Below, one piece after another: positions 1 through 9,199 of a stretch of DNA of 64,000 nucleotides (position 1 is the stretch's first letter; every line of letters begins with the position of its first letter). Below the pieces are notes generated by a model, which did no database searches, was not told the origin of the DNA, and was given only the letters and a program-made list of their open reading frames with translations. The stretch is from Bombilactobacillus bombi (lineage in GTDB: Bacteria; Bacillota; Bacilli; Lactobacillales; Lactobacillaceae). The position numbers were made by a program, and so were the translations under genes. The stretch covers positions 310,001 to 374,000 of the forward strand of contig NZ_CP031513.1 in the NCBI RefSeq assembly GCF_003522965.1, in the 5' to 3' direction.

Positions 1-1
1 T

Positions 2-2104
2 CTGACAACATTATTGCTCGATTCAATCGATTCTGATCGTCAAGATTTAGAAATCAAAATTAAGCAAGCTTTAAGAGATTTAGAAAGTCAAAATTATATT
101 CTGAAAAATTTAAATGCCTATGAATTTTTAACAGATGCTGAACAAGATGTTAATAATGAAATTAAAAATGAAGAAGTGAGCGATTCAGAAGTTTCTAAAA
201 TATTGGGAGCAAGTTATTTGTTTGTTGACCAAATTATTACTAGCAAATTTACTTATCCTAAATTAAAAGGACGATATATCTTTGGCTTTAATCGAAATAT
301 CGATGATATTCCCATTGGTGCTAGCAACCGGGAACTAACAATTCAAGTATATTCACCTTTAAGTATTCAATACAATCAACAGGAAGCAGAATTACGTCGG
401 ATTTCACTTTCACCTGAAGAACCTAAAATTGTTATTGACTTACCTGATGATAATGAATACTTGCGTTATATACATCGAGCTGAACAAATTAGTAAATTTT
501 TGCGAAAAAATAATGCTGGAAATACTGATGAACGAAGACAACAAATTATTATTGGAAAATCTCAAGAACGTAGTCAATTATTAGACTCAGTCAAGAGCTT
601 AATAGCTAATGCTTTGGAAGATAGCAATATCTATGTAAACGGGGAGAAATTAGACCATAATAAGGATTTTGCCAATACCTTAGCACAAGCTCAGCAAATG
701 TTAATTGATGATACTTATCGCCAATTGTCTTATATTACTGCTGCTAAAAGTGAAAGAGATATCTTACATCTATTTGATGCACAAGAAATGGTTCAAGATA
801 ATGACAATGAACAAGCAATCAAAACTGTTTTATCAAAAATTACAGAAATGGTCGGAATTCAGGGGAAAGTTTCTTTAAGAAGTGTTATTAGTAAATTTGA
901 AAAAATTCCTTATCATTATACTGCTGAAGATATTGAGTGGATTTTGGCTAAATGTTTTGCAGCAGGTGACCTGCGAGTAGAAATGAATGGTGAGAAATTA
1001 ACCTTATCGAAGGCACAAGCAGATAAGCAAGTTGCCGTGGTATATTTTACGAAGAAGCAATATCTAGATAAATTAACATTCCAACCAAAAAAAGAAATTC
1101 CCCTTAAGCAAATTAAGGCTGCAAAAGAATTCGCGGCTGATATTTTAGATAAAAGGTTTGTTGTAAGCAGTAAAGATGATCCAGAAAAAATTATAAATAG
1201 CTTAACTCCAGAGATTAATAATAAAATTGTTGAATTAAATAGTTATCTTAATCAAAAACAAATGCCGGGTGATCAGTATTTACAGACTGGAGTTAATTTG
1301 TTGACTAAGCTGCAACAGGCAATTGCACAGGATATTTTTTATGAGCAAATTCCAGGGATGTTGGAGCAATTGTATGATTGGAAGGATGATATGGAAGACC
1401 ATGGTATTACAGACTTCTATCATAATGAAAACAGTCAAGACATTTGGAAAAAAGTTCAGCGAGATTTAGATAAGTATGAATTAATAAAAATTGGAGTTAA
1501 CGATGATAGTGAGTTACAAGCAGTTGTGGAAGAAGAAAAGAAGTTATCTAACCAAGATAATTTAAGAGATAATTTACCCAAACTTAATTTATTACACAAA
1601 AACTTTATTGAACAATTTAGTAAAATGGCAGATGAAAAGCTCAAAGATTTTCAGCAATTTTGTTTTGCACAACAACAAAACTTAGAAGCACAAGTACGAG
1701 AAGCTACTTTGGATTCTGATGTAAAAAGTAAATTAGAAGAAAAAATTGCTTTTGAAATAAATCAAAAACAAAAAGAGGTAGAAGATAAATCCTATAAAGA
1801 TTTGAACATAATTGTGTGGGGAAGTGAAGCAATTAGAAATATTAGTAAAAAACTGCACCAAGAGATTCAAGTCAAAGTGCAAGAGTACGAACTAACTCCT
1901 ACTTCAGGTCCAAACGGTACAGGCTCTAACAATAATGAGAGTAAGGGAGTATCTACTTTAACTACAGTCTCACTAACACAAGTATTAGGTAATAAAAAAA
2001 TAAAAATCACTAATGAAGCAGATATTGATAATTTAATAAATAATTTAAAAAATAAGTTAATAACTGAATTAAAAAATAATGACCAATTAAATATTACACC
2101 TTAA
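2..2104 (+). CDS. brxC: BREX protein BrxC, C-terminal part (5' end outside window)
   Basis: The reading frame is open from the first bases of the window, so this is the last ~700 residues of a longer protein; the in-frame TTG at 14 is not the real start. Position directly before pglX, the acidic and Glu/Lys/Gln-rich helical character and the usual BREX order (brxC-pglX-pglZ-brxL) identify it as the C-terminal portion of the P-loop ATPase BrxC. In the family, BrxC is a large (~1,200 aa) ATPase needed for BREX methylation and exclusion. Its Walker motifs lie upstream and cannot be checked. The tail has a low-complexity Ser/Asn/Gly linker (residues ~635-650 of the visible part). pglX follows after 16 bp, so the two are probably co-transcribed. 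The identification rests on context and recognised family style rather than a catalytic motif. Confidence 0.82.
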   Translation: MTTLLLDSIDSDRQDLEIKIKQALRDLESQNYILKNLNAYEFLTDAEQDVNNEIKNEEVSDSEVSKILGASYLFVDQIITSKFTYPKLKGRYIFGFNRNIDDIPIGASNRELTIQVYSPLSIQYNQQEAELRRISLSPEEPKIVIDLPDDNEYLRYIHRAEQISKFLRKNNAGNTDERRQQIIIGKSQERSQLLDSVKSLIANALEDSNIYVNGEKLDHNKDFANTLAQAQQMLIDDTYRQLSYITAAKSERDILHLFDAQEMVQDNDNEQAIKTVLSKITEMVGIQGKVSLRSVISKFEKIPYHYTAEDIEWILAKCFAAGDLRVEMNGEKLTLSKAQADKQVAVVYFTKKQYLDKLTFQPKKEIPLKQIKAAKEFAADILDKRFVVSSKDDPEKIINSLTPEINNKIVELNSYLNQKQMPGDQYLQTGVNLLTKLQQAIAQDIFYEQIPGMLEQLYDWKDDMEDHGITDFYHNENSQDIWKKVQRDLDKYELIKIGVNDDSELQAVVEEEKKLSNQDNLRDNLPKLNLLHKNFIEQFSKMADEKLKDFQQFCFAQQQNLEAQVREATLDSDVKSKLEEKIAFEINQKQKEVEDKSYKDLNIIVWGSEAIRNISKKLHQEIQVKVQEYELTPTSGPNGTGSNNNESKGVSTLTTVSLTQVLGNKKIKITNEADIDNLINNLKNKLITELKNNDQLNITP

Positions 2105-2120
2105 ATAAAGGAAATTAATT

Positions 2121-5100
2121 ATGGATAAAAATTGTATAAGAAAATTTGCTGTGCAAGCACGACGTGACTTAATTGAACAAATAACTAATCAAGCTAATTT
2201 ATTAGGAATTGACAAAGATGGAGCTGCGGAAGAATTGCCAAGTTCCACTTCAGAAATAAAATTTTATAAAGATGAACATAGTGCAGGCATTACTGGACAG
2301 CAAATTCAATGGCGACAAAACTTAGTTCATCGTTTGGAGGAACGTTCTAAAAGTACTGATTGGGAAACAGCTTTTACAGATACAATTGAAGAAGTATCTT
2401 ATACTTGGTTTAACCGTATTATTGCTTTGCGTTTTATGGAAGTTAATGATTATTTGCCTAGTCGAATTCGGGTACTATCTAGTGAAGAAGGCCGTAATGA
2501 ACCTGATATTGTTTTTTATGCTGAAGATCATGAACTGCAATCTGAGTTAAACATTGTAGAAAATAGTGATTTAGAATTAATTAGAAGAGCTAAAGCTAGT
2601 GAACGTGGTAATGATTTGGATGCAATGTATCAGATGCTGTTTTTTAAGCAAGTAGATGAATTGAATAAAATCCTTCCAGGTCTCTTTGAACGTACTTCTG
2701 ATTACATGAAATTATTGTTCACACCCAGATATAATACAGGTGTTATTAAGAATCTTATCGACCAAATTCCCGAAGTTTATTTTGATGTCCGCCAAAAAGG
2801 CCAAGTAGAAATTATTGGTTGGCTATATCAGTTTTATAATGAAGAACCTAAAGCTGAGGTAATAAGTTTACCTAAATCGCATAAGTACCGTAAAAATCAA
2901 ATTGCACGTGCCACACAAATCTTTACTCCTGATTGGATTGTAAAATACATGGTACAAAATTCATTAGGAAAATATTGGATACATCATTTAATTTCTAATG
3001 GAGATGTTAGGAGTGAAAAACAAATTGCACAAAATTATGGTTGGCAATATTATATGGAAGACGCAAAACAAAATGATGATTCTACTGCGTTAACAAGCAA
3101 AGTAGATAAATCTATTAAAAATATTTCTGTTAAAGATATAAAAGTAATAGATCCTGCAATGGGTTCAGGCCACATTTTGGTTTATTCATTTGATTTACTT
3201 ATTCAAATATATGAATCTGAAGGATACTCTAGCAATGATTCTGTTAAGAATATTCTTAATAAAAATCTTTATGGATTAGAAATTGATACAAGAGCATATC
3301 AATTAGCTTATTTTGCTCTCGTAATGAAGGCACGTGAATATTCAAGAAAAGCCTTTAAAAACATTGAAAGTATTAATTTATTTACAGTTTCAAAGATATC
3401 TGAAGATTTTCAATCATACAATGATGTTCTTAGTTTATATTTAAAATCTGACCAATACGAAGAATTAAATAAGCTAAGACAGATATTTAATCATAATAAT
3501 TCATTAGGTTCATTGCTTAATGTAGATAAAATCAATGTAAAGTTAATCAAAAACATTATTGATAGTCTTGAAAAGACTCAAAATGGACAACTATCATATG
3601 AAATACAACATTTAATCACTATAATTAAAAACTATTATTCACTTGTTAAGATACTACAAATGAAATTTCATATTATAATTGCTAACCCGCCTTATATGGG
3701 TTCAGCTCGAATGAATAAAGATCTATTATTGTTTTCTAAGAAATTTTTTCCTAATTCTAAATCTGATCTTTATTCAATGTTCATTGAGAAATGGAATATG
3801 CAAATGCTACCTGGAGGATATAACGCCATGGTAACAATGCAGTCTTGGATGTTTTTGTCTAGCTTTGAAAAAATGCGTATTTCTCTTTTAGATAACTATA
3901 CAATTTCTAATTTGATGCATATGGAAAACAACGTTATGGGAATAGCTTTTGGCACTGCAGTAACAATTTTTAGAAATATGATTAATCCCTATTTTGTTGG
4001 CACATATCACCAAATTAAAACACAAGATATATCAGATGATAATATTCCACAAAAATTACCAATTATTGGTAATCGATATAATCGTTCAAATCAAACAAAT
4101 TTTCAAAAAATCACTGGGAGTCCGATAGCTTATTGGGCCAGTGATAATCTGATTCATGATTTTGAAGTTGGAACAACAATGAGGTTTATTGCTGAATCCA
4201 AGGTTGGATTACAAACTGGTGATAATAATAAATTTATTAGACAGTGGTTTGAAGTGAAACTTTACAATGTTAGTTTTGACTCACATAGCATAGAAGAATC
4301 TATAAATTCTCATAAAAAATGGTTTCCTTATAACAAAGGTGGTGCTTATCGTAAATGGTATGGAAACTATGATTATGTAGTAAATTGGGAGAATAATGGT
4401 TATGAAATTAGAAACTTTAAAGATGAAAATGGTAAAACTAGATCGAGACCTCAAAATACAGAATATTACTTTCGTGAAGCAATAACTTGGTCATTAATAA
4501 CAAGTGGTAAATTGAGCTTACGTTATAGACAATCAGGTAGTATACACGATGTATCAGGTATGTCTGCTTTTTCAAATACAAAAGAAAATCTTCTAATTGT
4601 TATGAGTATATTAAATTCTAAAGTTGGCGATTATATTTTAAAACTTATTAATCCTACTATAAATTTACAAGTGGGTGATTTAAAGCGATTTCCAATTTTA
4701 AAACCTTCTAATTCAATAGAAAAAGTTATTAATAAGCTTGTTATAAAAACGAAACTAGACTGGGATTCTTTTGAAACTTCCTGGGATTTCCAACATCATC
4801 CTTTTTTAAATCATATCGCTGAACATAAACAAAATTGGTCATTAGAGGAATCGTATCATCAGTGGAAACAAGAAGCTTTAGATCGTTTCAATCAATTGAA
4901 ATCTAATGAAGAAGAACTAAATAAGATTTTTATTGATTTATATGGTTTACAAGAAGAGTTAACTCCTGAAGAAGATGATAAAGATGTTTCAGTTCGCAAG
5001 GCTGATCAATTACGGGACGTTAAATCATTTTTATCTTACTTTATAGGTTGTGTCTTTGGTCGCTATTCACTTGATGTTGAGGGATTAGCTTATGCTGGTG

Positions 5101-5753
5101 GTGAATGGGATAGTGCTAAATATCACTCTTTTACTCCCAATACGGATAATATACTGGTTTTAACAGATGCAGATTATTTTGGTGATAATCGTGACATTAT
5201 TTATCGTTTGAAAGAATTTTTAAAAACCATTTTTGGCGATGATAATTTATACAAAAATTTAGATTTTATTGCATCTACTTTAGAACCTAAAAAATTTGAT
5301 AAAGGTGTTGAAGCAACCGATATTATTCGACAATATTTCTTGAATGATTTTTTCAAAAAGGATCATCTTAAAATTTATCAAAAACGCCCAATTTATTGGG
5401 AATTAAATAGTGGACGTGCACAAGCTTTTAAGGCTTTGATTTATTTGCATCGTTATAATCCAGATACAATGGCGATGGTTCGTTCGAGTTACTTGCACGA
5501 GTTACAACAGGCTTACGAGAATACGTTGAAAATGCGTCAAGAACAGTTAAAAATGGAAACTGATAAAAAACAAATCAAACTATTTAACAAGGAAATTTCT
5601 AAATTAAAAAAGCAAATTGCTGAAATTATTAAATACGATCAAGAGTTACAACATGTGGCTAATCAAAGAATTGAACTTGATTTAGATGATGGTGTACTCG
5701 TTAATCATAAAAAAGTACAAGCAGAAACTAAGATTTTGACGCCAATCAAATAA
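2121..5753 (+). CDS. pglX: BREX-1 adenine-specific DNA methyltransferase PglX (expressed copy)
   Basis: A 1,210-residue N6-adenine methyltransferase, normal length for BREX-1 PglX. Residues ~344-351 read DPAMGSGH (SAM-binding motif I) and residues ~522-525 NPPY (catalytic motif IV). In BREX, PglX methylates one strand of a short non-palindromic site to mark self DNA and takes part in phage exclusion. The start ATG follows AAAGGAAATTA. Four segments (codons ~200-243, 654-684, 732-760, 879-903) are almost identical to the inverted partial copy at 6927-9076, while the sequence between them is diverged; the last ~307 codons have no counterpart there. This marks the gene as the expression locus of an invertible pair. 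A terminator follows at 5758. Identification of the family is secure; the target site is unknown. Confidence 0.95.
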   Translation: MDKNCIRKFAVQARRDLIEQITNQANLLGIDKDGAAEELPSSTSEIKFYKDEHSAGITGQQIQWRQNLVHRLEERSKSTDWETAFTDTIEEVSYTWFNRIIALRFMEVNDYLPSRIRVLSSEEGRNEPDIVFYAEDHELQSELNIVENSDLELIRRAKASERGNDLDAMYQMLFFKQVDELNKILPGLFERTSDYMKLLFTPRYNTGVIKNLIDQIPEVYFDVRQKGQVEIIGWLYQFYNEEPKAEVISLPKSHKYRKNQIARATQIFTPDWIVKYMVQNSLGKYWIHHLISNGDVRSEKQIAQNYGWQYYMEDAKQNDDSTALTSKVDKSIKNISVKDIKVIDPAMGSGHILVYSFDLLIQIYESEGYSSNDSVKNILNKNLYGLEIDTRAYQLAYFALVMKAREYSRKAFKNIESINLFTVSKISEDFQSYNDVLSLYLKSDQYEELNKLRQIFNHNNSLGSLLNVDKINVKLIKNIIDSLEKTQNGQLSYEIQHLITIIKNYYSLVKILQMKFHIIIANPPYMGSARMNKDLLLFSKKFFPNSKSDLYSMFIEKWNMQMLPGGYNAMVTMQSWMFLSSFEKMRISLLDNYTISNLMHMENNVMGIAFGTAVTIFRNMINPYFVGTYHQIKTQDISDDNIPQKLPIIGNRYNRSNQTNFQKITGSPIAYWASDNLIHDFEVGTTMRFIAESKVGLQTGDNNKFIRQWFEVKLYNVSFDSHSIEESINSHKKWFPYNKGGAYRKWYGNYDYVVNWENNGYEIRNFKDENGKTRSRPQNTEYYFREAITWSLITSGKLSLRYRQSGSIHDVSGMSAFSNTKENLLIVMSILNSKVGDYILKLINPTINLQVGDLKRFPILKPSNSIEKVINKLVIKTKLDWDSFETSWDFQHHPFLNHIAEHKQNWSLEESYHQWKQEALDRFNQLKSNEEELNKIFIDLYGLQEELTPEEDDKDVSVRKADQLRDVKSFLSYFIGCVFGRYSLDVEGLAYAGGEWDSAKYHSFTPNTDNILVLTDADYFGDNRDIIYRLKEFLKTIFGDDNLYKNLDFIASTLEPKKFDKGVEATDIIRQYFLNDFFKKDHLKIYQKRPIYWELNSGRAQAFKALIYLHRYNPDTMAMVRSSYLHELQQAYENTLKMRQEQLKMETDKKQIKLFNKEISKLKKQIAEIIKYDQELQHVANQRIELDLDDGVLVNHKKVQAETKILTPIK
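2719..2848 (+). repeat. Inverted repeat 1, left copy (130 bp, perfect)
   Basis: These 130 bp recur as an exact reverse complement at 8947-9076. They code for PglX residues ~200-243 in both copies. Identity stops sharply on both sides. Perfect identity beside strongly diverged sequence points to recent or continuing recombination between the two copies. Confidence 0.95.
4081..4172 (+). repeat. Inverted repeat 2, left copy (92 bp, 4 mismatches)
   Basis: Matches the reverse complement of 7680-7771 with four mismatches and no gaps, coding for PglX residues ~654-684 (RSNQTNFQK...). After 30 diverged bases the same alignment resumes with 29 identical bases at 4203-4231 / 7621-7649. Confidence 0.92.
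4314..4398 (+). repeat. Inverted repeat 3, left copy (~85 bp, ~6 mismatches)
   Basis: Codes for the conserved stretch beginning KKWFPYNKGG (PglX residues ~732-760) and matches the reverse complement of 7454-7538 without gaps. Most differences are at third codon positions. Confidence 0.88.
4757..4828 (+). repeat. Inverted repeat 4, left copy (72 bp, 5 mismatches)
   Basis: Codes for PglX residues ~879-903 (DWDSFE...LNHIAEH) and matches the reverse complement of 7003-7074. It is the last block of homology: downstream the main gene continues for ~307 codons, whereas the inverted copy runs out of homology at once. Confidence 0.9.
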
Positions 5754-5757
5754 AAAT

Positions 5758-5801
5758 GATCCTACCTAATTCTTAATTGAATTAATGTTAGGATCTTTTT
5801 T
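5758..5801 (+). terminator. Rho-independent terminator after pglX
   Basis: GATCCTA...TAATTC pairs with GAATTA...TTAGGATC, followed by a T6 run. It separates pglX from the convergent recombinase gene. Confidence 0.85.
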
Positions 5802-5820
5802 GTGCCAAGAAAAGTGCCAA
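5802..5820 (+). repeat. GTGCCAA motif pair at the 3' side of the recombinase gene
   Basis: GTGCCAA occurs at 5802-5808 and 5814-5820. The inverted form TTGGCAC is found at 6957-6963, on the other side of the recombinase gene, inside GCACAAAATTGGCACAA. These short motifs could be recombinase arm or core sites; this is inference only. Confidence 0.4.
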
Positions 5821-5829
5821 AATTTTCAT

Positions 5830-6912
5830 TTAAAATGAATTGTTTAAAATTGATAGTATTTGATCATTATCTTTATTTTCTAATTCTTTGATAATGTGCA
5901 AATAAGTGGATTGGGTAGTAGTAGTATTGCTATGCCCAAGGCGTTTAGACACTGATAAAATACTAACACCTTGATAAAGTAAAATCGAAGCGTGCGTGTG
6001 TCGCAAACCATGGAAAGTAATGCGCGGCAGATGCAACTCTTTCAATTTATTTGTCAAAATATTATTAATTTGTGCGCTATAGTAAATTTGACCATTGTGT
6101 TCAAAAATTAGTTCATCTTCTTTGATATGATTAGCATTAATATAGATATCTAATAAATTCAGTGTGTGATTATCAATGGGGATTTTTCGCCGAGAAGATT
6201 TGTTCTTAGTTTTTTTAAAACCGGTTCGATATTTATAATCCCAGGTTCGATCCACTTTAATAGTACTATCTTCATAATTGATATGATTAGGCGTTAAGCC
6301 AGCAATTTCTCCATAACGCATGCCAGTTAAAGCAGCTAAATAAATCATTAATTCTCCGGTTTTATTACAATCTAATTCATTTATTAATTTTTTCCAGTCA
6401 GCATAATTTAAAAATTTTTGAGCAGCAAGATAGTTTTTTCCGGTAACTACTGCTTTACGGGTAGGGTCCTTATTAATGATTCCTTCATCTAAAGCGTCTA
6501 ATAAAGCAGCCCTAATATGCTTATGAAAACATGAAACTGTCCTTTTAGCATGGGTTTGAGAAAAAAGATTGATTCGCTCTTGATAAATATCTTTGTTTAA
6601 ATCTTTAAGCTTGATATTACCAAAATATTGGCGGATATGTTTGGATGTATTTTGATATTTCATATAAGTGATATTTGATACATAATTTTGTTTATATAAC
6701 ATAATCCAATTGTCAAAATAGATAGCTAGAGTTTGATTAGCGGTATTATATCTAGAAAACATTGGTTGCTTGATTTGTACTTCAGATGCTGCTAAAACAG
6801 CGTCTGACTTTAATTTGAAACCTGATTTACGAAATTTTTTGTATTTTCCATCAGTATCTTTGTATGATATTTCATACTGCCAAACCTTTCCTCTTTTTTG
6901 ATAACTTACCAT
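5830..6912 (-). CDS. Tyrosine recombinase / integrase within the BREX locus
   Basis: A ~360-residue phage-type tyrosine recombinase: an N-terminal arm-binding region (residues ~1-55), a core-binding SAM-like domain (~60-160) and a catalytic domain with Arg in GMRYGE (~200), the HGLRHTH box (~300), LGHSNT and the nucleophilic Tyr in STYLH (~337), so the R-H-R-H-Y set is complete. I chose ATG 6912 because GGAGG lies 5 bases before it; the upstream ATG at 6924 overlaps that ribosome binding site. The gene sits between the two inverted pglX copies, convergent with pglX, which suggests that it catalyses or promotes pglX inversion, as has been reported for BREX loci of other lactobacilli. No other phage genes are present, so a prophage is unlikely. 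Confidence 0.9.
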   Translation of the reverse strand: MVSYQKRGKVWQYEISYKDTDGKYKKFRKSGFKLKSDAVLAASEVQIKQPMFSRYNTANQTLAIYFDNWIMLYKQNYVSNITYMKYQNTSKHIRQYFGNIKLKDLNKDIYQERINLFSQTHAKRTVSCFHKHIRAALLDALDEGIINKDPTRKAVVTGKNYLAAQKFLNYADWKKLINELDCNKTGELMIYLAALTGMRYGEIAGLTPNHINYEDSTIKVDRTWDYKYRTGFKKTKNKSSRRKIPIDNHTLNLLDIYINANHIKEDELIFEHNGQIYYSAQINNILTNKLKELHLPRITFHGLRHTHASILLYQGVSILSVSKRLGHSNTTTTQSTYLHIIKELENKDNDQILSILNNSF

Positions 6913-7002
6913 AAAAACCTCCATTTTTAAATTTTGTGCTTACTTTTTGCACAAAATTGGCACAATAGTTCCCAGAATACCATAAAATAGGGAGGTGATA
7001 AA

Positions 7003-7074
7003 TTATGTTCAGCGATATGATTTAAAAATGGATGGTGCTGGAAATCCCAGGAAATTTCAAAAGAATCCCAATCT
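7003..7074 (-). repeat. Inverted repeat 4, right copy
   Basis: Partner of 4757-4828, at the 3' edge of the homologous part of the inverted pglX copy. Confidence 0.9.
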
Positions 7075-7453
7075 GTTTTAGAGTAATTTATATTTTTACA
7101 TACATTTTTATTTATATAATGTTGTTTTTTTTCAATAATTGGAATATTTCCAAAATCACTTACTTGTACATTAATCGTAGGATTTAATATAGACAAGATA
7201 TAATTACATACATTTGTACATGAAAAACCAGTAATGTAAATTAATAAATTATGATTATCAGAAAATGCTTCATTACCTGCAGTATCATGTATTGACCCTT
7301 TTTTTCTGAATCTAGCATTAAACTTTCCTGATGTTATTTTAGGCCAAGTTATTGCTTCACGAAAGTAATAACCTTCGTTTTTAGGTTTAGAATTGCTAGC
7401 AAGTATTTTACCTATTGATAATCTGAATAATTTATCATTTTTTATATCTTTTC

Positions 7454-7538
7454 CATCATTTTCCCAATTAACTACATAATCATAATTACCATACCATTTA
7501 CGATAAGCACCACCTTTATTATAAGGAAACCATTTTTT
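7454..7538 (-). repeat. Inverted repeat 3, right copy
   Basis: Partner of 4314-4398 in the partial inverted pglX copy. Confidence 0.88.
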
Positions 7539-7679
7539 TTCTGATATCTTTGCTTCATAATGATTATTCGCATCGAACTTAATCTTTTGATAATTAACTT
7601 CATTCCAAAATCTGAGAAACTTATTATTATCACCAGTTTGTAATCCAACTTTAGGTGTTACTAATGAATCCATAGGACA

Positions 7680-7771
7680 TCCAACTTCAAAATCATGAAT
7701 CAGATTATCACTTGCCCAATAAGCTATCGGACTCCCAGGGATTTTTTGGAAATTCGTTTGATTTGAACGAT
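7680..7771 (-). repeat. Inverted repeat 2, right copy
   Basis: Reverse-complement partner of 4081-4172, inside the partial pglX copy. Spacing to the next block is conserved without indels. Confidence 0.92.
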
Positions 7772-8946
7772 ATAAGTATTTGCAATTAGGGTCACTAATG
7801 GCTTCTAACACTTTATCTTTTTGAATTTCCATACCACCTTTAAAGTCAGACAATTTTAGATAAATACCAGTATCAGTATTGTTTTTTGTATTTTTTAGTA
7901 CAAAAGTATTGATCGGAACTGTAGCCTCTTCGAATGCTGAATACTCTAATTGAATCAAACTGTCAATTTTCTTAGTATCTAAAATCTCTGTACGCAGTTC
8001 TTCATATGATTTAATAAACATCCATACAAATGGCGTCATAAATGCTGCATAACCATCAGGCTTAATCATATTAGCGTTATGGTAAATGAAAACTGAAAAA
8101 AGATCGCGACTATAATTTTTATAATATTTCTTCAGATATTTTTTAAGTTGTGGATTGAATTTATTTAAGTATGGAGGGTTAGTGACAGCTACATCATACT
8201 TTTGTAACAATACCTGAATTATTTTGAACATTTTGAGAATTTTTGCTTTGGACTCATCAATTTTGTATAAATCTAGTTCATCATTTATTTTAATTCCTTG
8301 AACTAATTTGATTAAATCATTGATAGGACAATCATGATCTATTTGAATAATTGAGCCTATTTCTCGCGCATCACTAAATATAGAAACAAGTTCTTTAATT
8401 TGTTCAGTCAAAGAAGGATTAATTGCTTCTAACCTCTGGTAAAACTCATCACTTACACCATTGACATCTTCAAAATAAAATAAATTAGGCTTTATATTAC
8501 TTTGAAATGCGTGGCGATCATATTCCCTAACTTTCATCATCAAAGAAAAATAAGCAAGTTGAAAAGCCCGTTTATCAATATCTAATCCGTATAAATTATT
8601 TTCCACAATTAAATGAGCTGCTTCGCGTTTGGTATATCCTTGCTCTTGATAAAATTGTAAAAACAAATCAAATGCATAAATCAAAATATGTCCTGACCCC
8701 ATTGCATTATCAATTAAGGTATAATTTTGCAATTTTTGATTTTCTACAACAGGAATTAAATGATTTGGCAATAAGAATTCTAAACTAGCATTAATATTGC
8801 TATCTGGATGGCGTTCTAAATAATATTTTCCCAGAGAATTATCGACCATGTACCGTACTACCCAATCGGTTGTAAAAAGTTGAGTAGCTGCAGGAATATC
8901 ACTTTTCTTCACTGCTCCACCAGTAATATTAACTACTTGGTCATGG

Positions 8947-9076
8947 GGTTCTTCATTATAAAACTGATATAGCCAACCAATAATTTCTACTTGGCCTTTT
9001 TGGCGGACATCAAAATAAACTTCGGGAATTTGGTCGATAAGATTCTTAATAACACCTGTATTATATCTGGGTGTGA
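8947..9076 (-). repeat. Inverted repeat 1, right copy (130 bp, perfect)
   Basis: Exact reverse complement of 2719-2848. It lies at the 5' edge of the inverted pglX segment; beyond 9076 there is no further similarity to pglX, and the pglZ promoter region begins. Confidence 0.95.
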
Positions 9077-9163
9077 GCGATATTGATAAACATAGGCTTA
9101 AATTTTATTTGAATGGTGTATTAAACTTCTTTCTTAACAATATTTTCAATTTGTTATTTACGG

Positions 9164-9169
9164 TATAAT
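9164..9169 (+). promoter_or_regulatory. -10 box of a probable pglZ promoter
   Basis: TATAAT at 9164-9169, 31 bases before the pglZ start; the -35 region is poor. It lies outside inverted repeat 1, so inversion of pglX would not cut pglZ-brxL off from transcription. Confidence 0.5.
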
Positions 9170-9199
9170 ATTAACTAAGATAATAAATAGGGGAATAAA

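Larger units (their letters stand above)
6927..9076 (-). pseudogene. Silent inverted pglX cassette (lacks 5' and 3' ends)
   Basis: Open frame on the minus strand, homologous to pglX from residue ~200 to ~903. It contains DNAMGSGH (motif I, with Asn for the Pro of the expressed copy) and TNPPY, then the conserved RSNQTNFQK and KKWFPYNKGG blocks, and leaves homology after LNHIAEH; the last ~20 codons are non-homologous. A GTG at 8912 could be called as a start, but the frame stays open and homologous up to 9076. The first ~200 codons of PglX and its C-terminal ~307 codons are missing and no promoter is evident, so this is best read as a storage cassette. Between repeats 1 and 2 the protein differs strongly from the expressed copy in sequence and in loop lengths, which would change both the methyltransferase core and probably target recognition. 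Confidence 0.88.

Noticed and set aside
5830-6912. Prophage or integrative element marked by the recombinase
   Set aside because: No other phage, transfer or att features are present; the gene lies exactly between the inverted pglX copies.
6927-8912. Inverted pglX copy as a second functional methyltransferase
   Set aside because: It lacks ~200 N-terminal and ~307 C-terminal codons and a promoter; the GTG at 8912 is internal to the homology.
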